A stretch of 15,000 bases of DNA from [Eubacterium] eligens ATCC 27750. Lineage in GTDB: Bacteria; Bacillota; Clostridia; Lachnospirales; Lachnospiraceae. Location of the stretch: positions 1 to 15,000 of the forward strand of contig NC_012778.1 of the NCBI RefSeq assembly GCF_000146185.1, written 5' to 3'. Made by a program: the position numbers and the translations under genes. This document shows positions 1-10,411 of this stretch, piece after piece; within the stretch, counting starts at the first letter, position 1, and each line of letters begins with the position of its first letter. A model generated the notes under the pieces. It did not search any database. It was not told the DNA's origin and saw nothing but the letters and a program-made list of their open reading frames with translations.

Positions 1-1356
1 ATGGAAGAATTAGATATTTTAATAGAAAAATGGGATTTTATCCTCCAGACATTTAAAAAAGAATACGATATTCAGGATATTTCTTTTAAAACCTGGATTA
101 AACCCCTTAAGATTTATTCTCTTGAGGGCAATGTAATTACGCTTATTTCTTCTGAAGGAGAAATGGGTACTGTATATATTGAAAGAAAATACCTTAAATT
201 TATTGAAATTTCAATATGTGAAGTTATGAATAAGGAATATTCTGTACGCCTTATTTCAGTAGAAGAAAAAAAAGAAGAGGATCTTAAGAAAAAAATTTCT
301 TCTGTTTCTGCTAATAATAATAACGTAGCAACTCAGAATCTTAATCCTAATTATACATTTGATACATTTGTCGTTGGTACTAACAATAATCTTGCACATG
401 CAGCATCTCTGGCTGTAGCTGAGACTCCGGGACAGATATATAATCCTTTATTTATTTATGGAGGCGCAGGTCTTGGAAAGACACATCTTATGCAGGCTAT
501 TGCTCATTTTATTATAGCAAGCGACCCTTCTAAGAAAGTGTTATATGTTACCTCAGAAACATTTACCAACGAACTTATTGAATCGGTTAAAACTAACAAA
601 AATACTGAGTTCAGAAACAAATACCGTAATATTGATGTTCTTCTTATTGATGATATCCAGTTTATCATAGGTAAGCTTTCTACTCAGGAGGAGTTCTTCA
701 ACACATTTAATGACCTGTATTTATTAGGAAAACAGATTGTTATATCTTCCGACAGACCTCCTAAGGAAATGGAAACTTTACCAGACAGACTACGTACGAG
801 ATTCGAAAGTGGTCTTCCTGTAGATATCCAGATTCCTACATATGAAACTAAGATGGCTATTATTAATAAGAAGTCAGAGGCATTAGGTATTGATTTTCCT
901 TATGAAGTTAAGGATTATGTTGCTACTAATATAACTTCAAGTATCAGGGAACTTGAGGGAGCGCTTACCAAGCTTTCAGCTTATTCTAAGCTTTCCCATA
1001 CACCACTTACTGCTGAATTTGCAGAGAATACACTTAAAGACCTTATTTCTCCATATTCTAAAAAAGAAATAACACCTGAGCTTATTATTGAAGTAGTAGC
1101 TGAACATTTCCACATTAAACCTGAAGATATAATATCTCACAGAAGAAGTGCTGATATTGCATTTCCAAGACAAATTGCCATGTATCTTTGCAGACAGATG
1201 ACACAGACACCTCTAGAGGCTATTGGCAAGGCTATGGGAAACAGAGATCATACTACTGTAATTTACGGTGCTGACAAGATTGCTAAAGAAACTGTTACTA
1301 ATGAATCTACCAAGAATGTAGTAGATATCTTAATAAAGAAGCTTAATCCTTCTTAA
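1..1356 (+). CDS. dnaA: Chromosomal replication initiator protein DnaA
   Basis: DnaA binds 9-bp DnaA boxes at oriC, oligomerises with ATP, melts the origin and loads the replicative helicase. The 451-aa product has the usual family length and four-domain layout: domain I about residues 1-90, a short Asn-rich linker near 95-115, the AAA+ domain from about 117, and the DNA-binding domain IV from about 350. Walker A is GGAGLGKT (154-161, Lys160) and Walker B is LLIDD with Asp217/Asp218. The DnaA signature in domain IV reads MGNRDHTTV (412-420), with Asn where many bacteria have Gly. The ATG is the first base of the window, so its ribosome-binding site and promoter are not visible. It is first in the dnaA-dnaN-S4-recF-gyrB-gyrA cluster. 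The DnaA boxes immediately downstream fit a role at the adjacent origin. Identification is essentially certain. Confidence 0.99.
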   Translation: MEELDILIEKWDFILQTFKKEYDIQDISFKTWIKPLKIYSLEGNVITLISSEGEMGTVYIERKYLKFIEISICEVMNKEYSVRLISVEEKKEEDLKKKISSVSANNNNVATQNLNPNYTFDTFVVGTNNNLAHAASLAVAETPGQIYNPLFIYGGAGLGKTHLMQAIAHFIIASDPSKKVLYVTSETFTNELIESVKTNKNTEFRNKYRNIDVLLIDDIQFIIGKLSTQEEFFNTFNDLYLLGKQIVISSDRPPKEMETLPDRLRTRFESGLPVDIQIPTYETKMAIINKKSEALGIDFPYEVKDYVATNITSSIRELEGALTKLSAYSKLSHTPLTAEFAENTLKDLISPYSKKEITPELIIEVVAEHFHIKPEDIISHRRSADIAFPRQIAMYLCRQMTQTPLEAIGKAMGNRDHTTVIYGADKIAKETVTNESTKNVVDILIKKLNPS

Positions 1357-1366
1357 TAATTAAAAG

Positions 1367-1375
1367 TTATCCACA
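1367..1375 (+). promoter_or_regulatory. DnaA box (perfect consensus)
   Basis: TTATCCACA, an exact match to the consensus DnaA box, lies 10 bp after the dnaA stop codon. It is the strongest binding site in the spacer and faces the box at 1382-1390. Confidence 0.85.
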
Positions 1376-1381
1376 ATTGTC

Positions 1382-1390
1382 TTTGGATAA
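1382..1390 (-). promoter_or_regulatory. DnaA box (one mismatch, opposite orientation)
   Basis: The top strand reads TTTGGATAA, so the bottom strand reads TTATCCAAA, one base from consensus. It is 6 bp from the perfect box and in the opposite direction, and the pair forms an inverted repeat whose TTATCC and GGATAA arms are identical. The close pairing with a perfect box makes chance unlikely. Confidence 0.65.
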
Positions 1391-1527
1391 TCTGTTAATT
1401 TTATGTTATTTGAATGTTGAATTGATTTTATAACTTTTTTTTACTTTTTGTTTTTCAATCACCCCATATTTTTTTCAACGGTGTTTTAACATGTTTAAAT
1501 GTGTTTTCCAACAAAGTTATACTTTCT

Positions 1528-1555
1528 TACAAAGCAGTATTTTCATGGCTTTGTA
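1528..1555. repeat. Inverted repeat in the origin spacer
   Basis: TACAAAGC (1528-1535) and GCTTTGTA (1548-1555) are perfect 8-bp arms around a 12-base loop. There is no T-tract after it, so it does not look like a terminator. It may be a protein-binding dyad or a cruciform within oriC; its role is unknown. Confidence 0.5.
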
Positions 1556-1649
1556 GCGTTTTTAACATTTTAACAGTGCCTAAGACTACGGCGACTGAAA
1601 TTATATATTTATATATGACACACTCCACCACATTTTTTTTGAAAGGAAG

Positions 1650-1658
1650 TTATCAACA
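1650..1658 (+). promoter_or_regulatory. DnaA-box-like site overlapping the dnaN start codon
   Basis: TTATCAACA differs from the consensus box at one position. It sits between the dnaN Shine-Dalgarno sequence (AAAGGAAG, ending at 1649) and the start codon, and its last A is the A of the ATG at 1658. It could bind DnaA as part of oriC or be a by-product of the translation signal; position and near-consensus sequence are seen, function is inferred. Confidence 0.45.
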
Positions 1659-2761
1659 TGAAATTAGTATTCACTAAATCCAACTTAAACAAAGCTGTAG
1701 GAATAGTAATGAAAGCAGTTCCTACAAGAACTACCATGAATATTCTGGAATGTATTCTTATTGATGCTACTACCAATGAAATAAAATTCACAGGTAATGA
1801 CATGGAACTTGGAATTGAAACAATAGTAGAAGGTGAGATTATAGAAAAAGGTAAGGTTGCCATAGATGCTAAGCTTTTTTCTGAAATTGTAAGAAAACTT
1901 CCTGATAATGATATTACTTTAACTACTGACTCTAATAATAATGCTCTTATTACATGTGAAAAAAGTAAGTTCAATATAGCAGGAAAATCCGGAGATGATT
2001 TTTCTTACCTTCCGGCTATTATTAAAGATAAGATGATTACACTTTCCCAGTTCCAGCTTAAGGAAGTTATTAATCAGACAATATTCTCGATTGCTATTAA
2101 TGATAATAATAAAATGATGACGGGTGAACTTTTTGAAGTAAATGAAGGTACACTTAAGGTTGTAGGTCTTGATGGTCACAGAATTGCTATCCGTAATATT
2201 AAGCTCGAAGGAAGAGCTGATGATGTAAGAGTAGTTATTCCAGGTAAGACTCTTCAGGAAATAAGCAAGATTCTTAATGCTGATGCTGAAAGCTTTGTAA
2301 ATATTTACTTTACTAACAATCATGTATTATTTGAATTTGACCAGACTCATGTTGTTTCAAGACTTATAGAGGGCGATTATTTTAAGATTAGTCAGATGCT
2401 TTCTAATGATTATGAAACTAAAGTATCTATTAATAAAAAAGAATTTCTTGATTCTATTGACAGAGCGAATCTTCTTATAAGAGAAGGAGATAAGAAGCCA
2501 ATTATTATTAATATATTAAATGGTTTATTACAGGTAAATGTTAACTCTGCAATTGGAGCTCTTAACGAAGATATTGATATTGATAAAGAGGGTAAGGATA
2601 TTATGATTGGTTTTAATCCTAAGTTCCTTATGGATGCATTAAGAGTTATTGATGATGAAAATGTGACTATATATTTAGTTAATCATAAATCACCTTGCTT
2701 TATAAGAGACAAGGAAGAAAATTATATTTATCTTATACTTCCTGTTAACTTCACAGCTTAA
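1658..2761 (+). CDS. dnaN: DNA polymerase III beta subunit (sliding clamp)
   Basis: The beta clamp forms a dimeric ring on DNA that tethers the replicative polymerase and recruits repair and regulatory proteins. The 367-aa product matches the usual family length (about 365-380) and shows the N-terminal MKLVFTKSNLNKAVGIVMKA type start, the typical central segment containing LDGHRIAIR, and a C-terminal end of the YLILPVN type, the conserved last strand near the peptide-binding pocket. Three topologically similar clamp domains of about 120 residues each would fill the length. The ATG is preceded by AAAGGAAG with 8 bases of spacing. The gene follows the origin spacer and is 17 bp from the S4-domain gene, so it probably leads a dnaN-S4-recF-gyrB transcript. 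No truncation or oddity is seen. Confidence 0.98.
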   Translation: MKLVFTKSNLNKAVGIVMKAVPTRTTMNILECILIDATTNEIKFTGNDMELGIETIVEGEIIEKGKVAIDAKLFSEIVRKLPDNDITLTTDSNNNALITCEKSKFNIAGKSGDDFSYLPAIIKDKMITLSQFQLKEVINQTIFSIAINDNNKMMTGELFEVNEGTLKVVGLDGHRIAIRNIKLEGRADDVRVVIPGKTLQEISKILNADAESFVNIYFTNNHVLFEFDQTHVVSRLIEGDYFKISQMLSNDYETKVSINKKEFLDSIDRANLLIREGDKKPIIINILNGLLQVNVNSAIGALNEDIDIDKEGKDIMIGFNPKFLMDALRVIDDENVTIYLVNHKSPCFIRDKEENYIYLILPVNFTA

Positions 2762-2778
2762 CAAGAGAAAGGAAAGTT

Positions 2779-2988
2779 ATGGAAGAAATAGTTTTAAGAA
2801 ATGAGTTCATCAAACTTGGACAGGCAATCAAAGCTGCCGGATTAGTTGAATCAGGTGTTGAAGCCAAGATTGTTATTCAGGATGGTGAAGTTAAGGTTAA
2901 TGGCGTTGTTGAAACACAGCGTGGTAAAAAGCTTTTTGGCGGGGAAGTTGTAGAATACAACGGCTCCAGTATTCTTATTAAAAAATAG
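2779..2988 (+). CDS. yaaA: S4-domain RNA-binding protein, YaaA type
   Basis: This 69-residue protein is almost entirely one S4 RNA-binding domain: FIKLGQAIKAAGLVESG (about 10-26) is the first helical part and VKVNGVVETQRGKKL (about 38-52) the conserved turn-and-strand segment. Homologues sit between dnaN and recF in most Firmicutes; in Bacillus subtilis the gene is called yaaA, and the family has been linked to ribosomal or other structured RNA, but its exact role is not well settled. The ATG has an AGAAAGGAAAG ribosome-binding region. The stop codon is 8 bp before the recF GTG, so the two are almost certainly co-transcribed. Placement and domain make the family call firm; the biological function is not shown by the sequence. 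Confidence 0.93.
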   Translation: MEEIVLRNEFIKLGQAIKAAGLVESGVEAKIVIQDGEVKVNGVVETQRGKKLFGGEVVEYNGSSILIKK

Positions 2989-2996
2989 GTGTTAAT

Positions 2997-6058
<3,062 letters not shown>

Positions 6059-6075
6059 CAAGCCATGCACAAGGA

Positions 6076-6128
6076 AAAATTATAAATATGACCGTATGCT
6101 TGCATACATGGGCATATTTTATAATTTT
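6076..6128 (+). terminator. Long AT-rich hairpin after gyrB, possible terminator or RNA processing site
   Basis: AAAATTATAAATATG (6076-6090) pairs with CATATTTTATAATTTT (6113-6128) with a single bulged base, and an inner GTATGC/GCATAC (6094-6107) extends the stem. The right arm ends in TTTT. It starts 17 bp after the gyrB stop. The stem is long but AT-rich, unlike a classical GC-rich terminator, so termination is uncertain; the fold itself is clear. Confidence 0.5.
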
Positions 6129-6134
6129 GAGTTG

Positions 6135-6155
6135 TATGTGGCGATTAGCCACATA
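6135..6155. repeat. Perfect 8-bp inverted repeat
   Basis: TATGTGGC (6135-6142) and GCCACATA (6148-6155) flank a 5-base loop. It follows the long hairpin by 6 bp and is immediately followed by a second inverted repeat. There is no T-tract after it. Confidence 0.7.
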
Positions 6156-6156
6156 A

Positions 6157-6175
6157 GTAAATCCGTAGGATTTAC
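6157..6175. repeat. Perfect 8-bp inverted repeat leading into the direct-repeat block
   Basis: GTAAATCC (6157-6164) and GGATTTAC (6168-6175) flank a 3-base loop. The right arm is also the beginning of the first unit of the direct-repeat block, so the left arm acts as one inverted half-copy of that unit. Confidence 0.7.
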
Positions 6176-6252
6176 GCATGGCGTATGTAGATTTTACGAA
6201 TGCGCGTGATTAGGATTTACGCATAGCGTATTCCAGATTTACACATTGCGTT
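6168..6252. repeat. Four imperfect ~22-bp direct repeats with internal dyads
   Basis: GATTTACGCATNGCGTA-like units begin at 6169, 6190, 6214 and 6236 (periods 21, 24, 22 bp). Units one and three are nearly identical and carry an internal dyad TACGC-3 bases-GCGTA (6173-6185 and 6218-6230); units two and four are degenerate. The block ends about 30 bp before the gyrA start. Repeats with internal symmetry fit either regulator half-sites or an extragenic palindromic element; the sequence does not decide between them. Confidence 0.65.
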
Positions 6253-6284
6253 AATTAATAACTTCACGGAAAGGAATTATAATA

Positions 6285-8804
6285 ATGGATGAACATATCT
6301 TTGATAAAGTTCAAGAAGTCGATATGCAGAAAACTATGGAAAACTATTATATAGATTATGCCATGAGTGTTATCGCTTCCAGAGCACTTCCGGATGTAAG
6401 AGATGGTCTTAAGCCGGTACAGAGAAGAATTCTATATTCAATGATAGAACTTAACAACGGTCCTGATAAGCCACATAGAAAATGTGCCCGTATCGTTGGT
6501 GATACAATGGGTAAATATCACCCACATGGTGATTCATCAATTTATGAGGCATTAGTAAAGCTGGCTCAGGATTTTAATACAAGATATCCACTTGTTGACG
6601 GACATGGTAACTTTGGTTCAGTCGATGGTGATGGTGCCGCAGCCATGCGATATACAGAGGCGAGACTCAGCAAGATATCTATGGAGATGACAAGAGATCT
6701 TAACAAAGATACTGTAGATTTCATACCTAACTTTGATGAAACAGAAAAAGAACCTACAGTACTTCCATCAAGATATCCTAACTTGTTATGTAATGGTACA
6801 TCAGGTATTGCTGTAGGTATGGCAACTAATATTCCACCTCATAACTTAAGAGAAGTTATAGGTGCTGTTGTAAAGATGATTGACAATAAGGTGGAAGAAG
6901 ACAGAGACACAACAATTGAGGAAATCCTTGATATAGTTAAAGGTCCTGATTTCCCTACAGGTGGAACAATCATCGGCAAGTTGGGAATTGAAGAGGCTTA
7001 CCGTACAGGAAGAGCCAAGATAAAGGTAAGAGCTGTAACTAATATTGAGCCAATGAATAATGGCAAGAACAGAATTGTAGTTACAGAACTTCCATACATG
7101 GTTAATAAAGCAAAGCTTATCGAGAAAATAGCAGAGCTTGTAAGAGATAAGAAGATTGATGGAATCACAGATTTAAGAGATGAATCTGACAGAGAGGGTA
7201 TGAGAATTGCCATTGAGTTAAGAAGAGATGTCAATCCTAACATAGTACTTAACCAGTTATACAAACACACGCAGTTACAGGATACATTTGGTGTAATCAT
7301 GCTTGCATTAGTAGATAATCAGCCAAAGGTGCTTAACCTGTATGACATGTTAAAGTATTACCTTCTTCATCAGGAAGAAGTCGTTACAAGAAGAACAAAG
7401 TTTGATCTTAATAAGGCAGAAGAAAGAGCCCACATTTTAGAGGGCTTAATGATTGCTTTAGATAATATAGACAGAGTTATATCAATAATCAGAGGTTCTG
7501 CAAATGTACAGATTGCCAAGGAAAGCTTAATAGCTGAATTTGCACTTTCAGAAGCACAGGCTCAGGCTATCGTAGATATGCGTCTGAGAGCTCTGACCGG
7601 TCTGGAAAGAAGCAAGCTTGAAGCTGAATTGAAGGAACTTCATGAAAAGATTAAAGAATACAAGGCAATTCTTGCAGATAAAAAGTTACTTCTTGGAGTT
7701 ATCAAGAATGAAATTTCAGAGATAGCAGACAAGTATGGTGATGACAGAAGAACTTCTATCGGATATGATGAATACGATATTTCAATGGAAGACCTTATTC
7801 CAGATGAACCATGTGTTATTGCAAGAACTAACTTGGGTTATGTAAAGAGAATGACACCTGATAACTTTAAGAGCCAGCATCGTGGGGGTAAGGGAATAAA
7901 GGGAATGCAGACAATTGATGATGATTATATCAAAGATTTATTCATGACAACATCACATCATGTACTTACATTCTTTACTAACACAGGACGAGCTTATAAG
8001 TTAAAGGCTTATGAAATTCCTGAAGCATCAAGAACTTCAAGAGGAACTGCAATAATTAATCTTTTACAGTTAGCACCGGGAGAGACAATCACAGCAGTAG
8101 TTCCTGTTAAGATTGATACACTGCAGGATACAGATTACCTGTTTATGGCAACTAAGAAGGGTATCGTTAAAAAGACACCTGTTAAAGAATTTGCCAATAT
8201 AAGAAAGACAGGAATCCAGGCAATTAATTTAAGAGAAGATGATGAACTTATAGAAGTTAAACTTACAGATGACCAGGCAGAGATTCTTATGGTAACAATG
8301 CTTGGACAGTGTATAAGATTTAAAGAAACAGATGTAAGACCTACGGGACGTTCAGCAATGGGTGTTATAGGTATGAGTCTTATGGATGAGGATGAAGTTG
8401 TTGGTGTTCAGGTAAGTACCCAGGGAGATACTATGCTTATAGTTTCTGAAAATGGTATGGGTAAGAGAACAGACATTGACGAGTATACAGTTCAGCATCG
8501 TGGTGGTAAAGGTGTCAAATGTTACAAGATAACAGAAAAGACAGGTAATGTCGTAGGAGCTAAGGCTGTAGATGATTCAAGAGAAGTAATGCTTATTACA
8601 ACAGAAGGAATTATAATCAGACTTCAGTGTTCAGATATATCTAATCTTGGAAGAATAACATCAGGTGTTAAACTTATTAACCTTGATGAAGGAATTAAAG
8701 TAGCAACAATTGCCAAAGTAAGGAAGCAGCCTGCTGATGAAGATGGTAAGGATGCAGAAGGCTTTGAAGAAGACACAGATAAAACAGTAGAATCTGAAGA
8801 TTAA
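6285..8804 (+). CDS. gyrA: DNA gyrase subunit A
   Basis: GyrA carries out the DNA cleavage, strand passage and wrapping steps of gyrase. The 839-aa product fits the family. The N-terminal winged-helix/tower part contains the catalytic Tyr123 in [10 protein letters not shown]. The quinolone-resistance-determining region reads [13 protein letters not shown] with Ser84 and Glu88, the residues found in quinolone-sensitive Gram-positive enzymes. The C-terminal beta-pinwheel has a GyrA box QHRGGKG at 531-537 (His in place of the usual Arg/Lys) and a second QHRGGKG at 737-743. The protein ends in an acidic tail rich in Asp and Glu. The ATG at 6285 has AAGGAA 8 bases upstream. It is on the same strand as gyrB but separated by the structured spacer, and a strong terminator follows it. 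Confidence 0.99.
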   Translation: MDEHIFDKVQEVDMQKTMENYYIDYAMSVIASRALPDVRDGLKPVQRRILYSMIELNNGPDKPHRKCARIVGDTMGKYHPHGDSSIYEALVKLAQDFNTRYPLVDGHGNFGSVDGDGAAAMRYTEARLSKISMEMTRDLNKDTVDFIPNFDETEKEPTVLPSRYPNLLCNGTSGIAVGMATNIPPHNLREVIGAVVKMIDNKVEEDRDTTIEEILDIVKGPDFPTGGTIIGKLGIEEAYRTGRAKIKVRAVTNIEPMNNGKNRIVVTELPYMVNKAKLIEKIAELVRDKKIDGITDLRDESDREGMRIAIELRRDVNPNIVLNQLYKHTQLQDTFGVIMLALVDNQPKVLNLYDMLKYYLLHQEEVVTRRTKFDLNKAEERAHILEGLMIALDNIDRVISIIRGSANVQIAKESLIAEFALSEAQAQAIVDMRLRALTGLERSKLEAELKELHEKIKEYKAILADKKLLLGVIKNEISEIADKYGDDRRTSIGYDEYDISMEDLIPDEPCVIARTNLGYVKRMTPDNFKSQHRGGKGIKGMQTIDDDYIKDLFMTTSHHVLTFFTNTGRAYKLKAYEIPEASRTSRGTAIINLLQLAPGETITAVVPVKIDTLQDTDYLFMATKKGIVKKTPVKEFANIRKTGIQAINLREDDELIEVKLTDDQAEILMVTMLGQCIRFKETDVRPTGRSAMGVIGMSLMDEDEVVGVQVSTQGDTMLIVSENGMGKRTDIDEYTVQHRGGKGVKCYKITEKTGNVVGAKAVDDSREVMLITTEGIIIRLQCSDISNLGRITSGVKLINLDEGIKVATIAKVRKQPADEDGKDAEGFEEDTDKTVESED

Positions 8805-8808
8805 TCTT

Positions 8809-8849
8809 AAGGAAACTGCCACATTTATATATGTGACGGTTTCCTTTTT
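8809..8849 (+). terminator. Rho-independent terminator after gyrA
   Basis: AAGGAAAC (8809-8816) pairs with GTTTCCTT (8839-8846); the stem continues with a few imperfect pairs to CACA/TGTG around an AT loop, followed by a T run (8845-8849). It starts 4 bp after the gyrA stop. The hairpin ends only a few bases before the Shine-Dalgarno of the next gene. Confidence 0.85.
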
Positions 8850-8862
8850 AGCAGGAGATAAT

Positions 8863-9645
8863 ATGGCTTTAATTAATATTAATTATGAATCAAAAAAACT
8901 TGGGATGCCCGTTATGATTAATGCAATTATTCCTCAGGGAAGAGGAAATTATAAAACATTATATCTTCTTCATGGAATGGGAGGAGATTATACAACATGG
9001 ATTACAAAATCCAGAGTGGCAGATTATGTAGATAATACAGATATAGCAGTCATAATGATTTCAGGTGATAACAAATGTTTTGTAGATAATGTTCATGGAA
9101 GAAAATATTTTACATTTTTAACAGAAGAACTTATAGAAACCTGTACTAACTGGTTTGGATTATCATGTGACAGAAAAGACCGTTACATAGCAGGAATGTC
9201 AATGGGCGGATATGGGGCTGTACATGCTGCACTTATTAAACCTGATGTGTATGGAAAGGTGTTCTCATATTCAGGACTGCTTGATATAGAGAAAAGATTT
9301 GACAACCCACAGGGAATAAATACATATCAGATATTTGGAGACAGAGAAAAATTATCAGATAACCAATTTGATATAATGAACTGTCTAAAAGAGGATAATT
9401 TCAAGACAAATGTGGAAAATTATCCGGAATTTTACATAAGATGTGGATTATCTGATCAGATTCTTACAATGAGCAGACAGTGGAATAAATATGCATCAGA
9501 TGCAGGACTTAAAGTGAATTATTATGAAACTGCCGGCAGTCATGATTTTATTTTCTGGGATAAATGCATACATGAGACAGTTAATATAATAAAAGACCAG
9601 TCGTACAGAATGGAGGATATATATGGCAACAGTAATGAATGTTAA
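8863..9645 (+). CDS. Alpha/beta-hydrolase esterase, tributyrin-esterase/S-formylglutathione-hydrolase type
   Basis: A probable cytoplasmic carboxylesterase (260 aa, no signal peptide) that would cleave short-chain acyl or acetyl esters. The HGMGGD loop after the third strand is the oxyanion-hole motif, the nucleophile elbow is GMSMGGYG with Ser113, and the other likely triad members are Asp198 (GLSDQ) and His227 (GSHDFIFWD). YFTFLTEELIE before the elbow is typical of the tributyrin-esterase (EstA) branch. The open frame extends upstream to a GTG at 8833, but that part lies inside the gyrA terminator; ATG 8863 with AGGAG at 8853-8857 is the better start. The last 23 bp overlap the next esterase gene. 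The real substrate is not visible; acetylated sugars from plant polysaccharides are one guess for a gut or rumen anaerobe. Confidence 0.88.
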   Translation: MALININYESKKLGMPVMINAIIPQGRGNYKTLYLLHGMGGDYTTWITKSRVADYVDNTDIAVIMISGDNKCFVDNVHGRKYFTFLTEELIETCTNWFGLSCDRKDRYIAGMSMGGYGAVHAALIKPDVYGKVFSYSGLLDIEKRFDNPQGINTYQIFGDREKLSDNQFDIMNCLKEDNFKTNVENYPEFYIRCGLSDQILTMSRQWNKYASDAGLKVNYYETAGSHDFIFWDKCIHETVNIIKDQSYRMEDIYGNSNEC

Positions 9646-10390
9646 TCACTTTTCTATATATCTTAAGCGTAATATGGAATGCACAGTTATTCTGCCATCA
9701 CATATAAAAAATGATGAGAAGCTTCCAGTATTATGGTTATATCATGGAGGCAGTGGTGATAATACCGCATGGCTGTATCATTCACCAATAATAGAATATG
9801 TTGATGAGGGCAGGTTTGCAGCAGTACTTCCAAATGTGCAGAATTCATGCTACGTTAATATGAATATTGGAGATAAGTATGAGTCATATGTTGGAAAAGA
9901 ATTATTCAATATAATTATGAATATGTTTCCATGTTTTTCTGATAAAAGAGAGAATAATTACGTATCAGGATTTTCAAATGGTGGATACGGCTGTCTTCAT
10001 ATTGCACTCAGATATCCTGAAAAATATGGAACTGTAGGAGCATTTTCAGCAGGTGACAAAGCTGATTCAGAATTTCTTAATGATGGAAGTGAAAAGTCAA
10101 TAAGAAGAATAGAGCTTTATGGTGATGGAGACCTGCATAAAACTGAATATGGAATTACATATCAGGCAGACAGATTAATAGAGCAGAAAAGTATAAAACC
10201 TGAAATATATCATGCTTGTGGAGAACTTGATCCATGGATAGACATGAATCATATATTGCGAGATTATTTCATGAGCCATATTGAATACAATTATGTATAT
10301 GATGAGATTGAACAAATCGGACATGAATGGAAATTCTGGCGTGAAGAATTAAAAAGGTTTTTAGAATTTACGGGATTAATTAATAATTAA
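9623..10390 (+). CDS. Second alpha/beta-hydrolase esterase, diverged tandem paralogue
   Basis: A 255-aa cytoplasmic hydrolase of the same putative-esterase family as its neighbour. It has the HGGSGD oxyanion loop, an elbow GFSNGGYG with Ser118, and probable Asp203 (GELDPW) and His234 (IGHEWKFW), so the triad looks complete. Comparison with the upstream enzyme shows the same order of motifs but low identity, pointing to an old duplication with specialisation; the Asn instead of Met after the nucleophile and the EW instead of DF after the His suggest a different acyl or alcohol pocket. ATG 9623 has GGAGG at 9612-9616 and lies inside the end of the first esterase, so translation is probably coupled. 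The fumarase genes follow after 21 bp. No specific substrate can be assigned. Confidence 0.85.
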   Translation: MATVMNVNHFSIYLKRNMECTVILPSHIKNDEKLPVLWLYHGGSGDNTAWLYHSPIIEYVDEGRFAAVLPNVQNSCYVNMNIGDKYESYVGKELFNIIMNMFPCFSDKRENNYVSGFSNGGYGCLHIALRYPEKYGTVGAFSAGDKADSEFLNDGSEKSIRRIELYGDGDLHKTEYGITYQADRLIEQKSIKPEIYHACGELDPWIDMNHILRDYFMSHIEYNYVYDEIEQIGHEWKFWREELKRFLEFTGLINN

Positions 10391-10411
10391 AATACAAGAA
10401 GGAAATTGGGA

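Larger units (their letters stand above)
1357..1657. other. dnaA-dnaN intergenic region, probable oriC (or part of it)
   Basis: This 301-bp spacer contains no credible gene. It starts with two oppositely oriented DnaA boxes (1367-1375 and 1382-1390), continues into a T-rich stretch (about 1426-1477, several runs of 5-9 T), has T-rich motifs repeating about every 10 bp at 1481, 1491 and 1501, an inverted repeat at 1528-1555, an all-A/T stretch at 1598-1616, and ends in a third box-like site at the dnaN start. In Firmicutes the dnaA-dnaN spacer commonly holds the DNA-unwinding element, sometimes with a second box cluster upstream of dnaA, which lies outside this window. That the T-rich tract next to the boxes is the unwinding element is an inference. 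I could not see a convincing run of DnaA-trio motifs or a clear dnaN promoter. Confidence 0.75.
6059..6284. other. gyrB-gyrA spacer with hairpins and tandem repeats
   Basis: This 226-bp gap has no convincing gene but is dense in secondary structure: a long hairpin at 6076-6128, an 8-bp inverted repeat at 6135-6155, another at 6157-6175, and four imperfect ~22-bp direct repeats from 6168 to about 6252. A TATAAT at 6120-6125 lacks a good -35 element at proper spacing, so I do not call a gyrA promoter. The spacer could end gyrB transcripts, process a gyrBA message, regulate gyrA, or be a site where repetitive elements accumulated. The structures are seen; the roles are inference. Confidence 0.7.

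Noticed and set aside
6120..6125. TATAAT as a gyrA promoter
   Set aside because: The nearest -35-like hexamer (TTGCAT, 6100-6105) leaves only a 14-bp spacer, and the element lies in the arm of the long hairpin.
6088..6156. A 22-codon reading frame in the gyrB-gyrA spacer that could be a leader peptide
   Set aside because: The possible Shine-Dalgarno (AAGGA, 6071-6075) is 12 bases from the ATG, the frame lies inside the hairpins, and no attenuation partner is seen.
6168..6252. A CRISPR array
   Set aside because: The units are degenerate, about 22 bp in tandem with no unique spacers, and no cas genes are present.
8833..8862. Extended esterase start at GTG 8833
   Set aside because: This would translate through the gyrA terminator and has no ribosome-binding site; ATG 8863 has AGGAG at good spacing.
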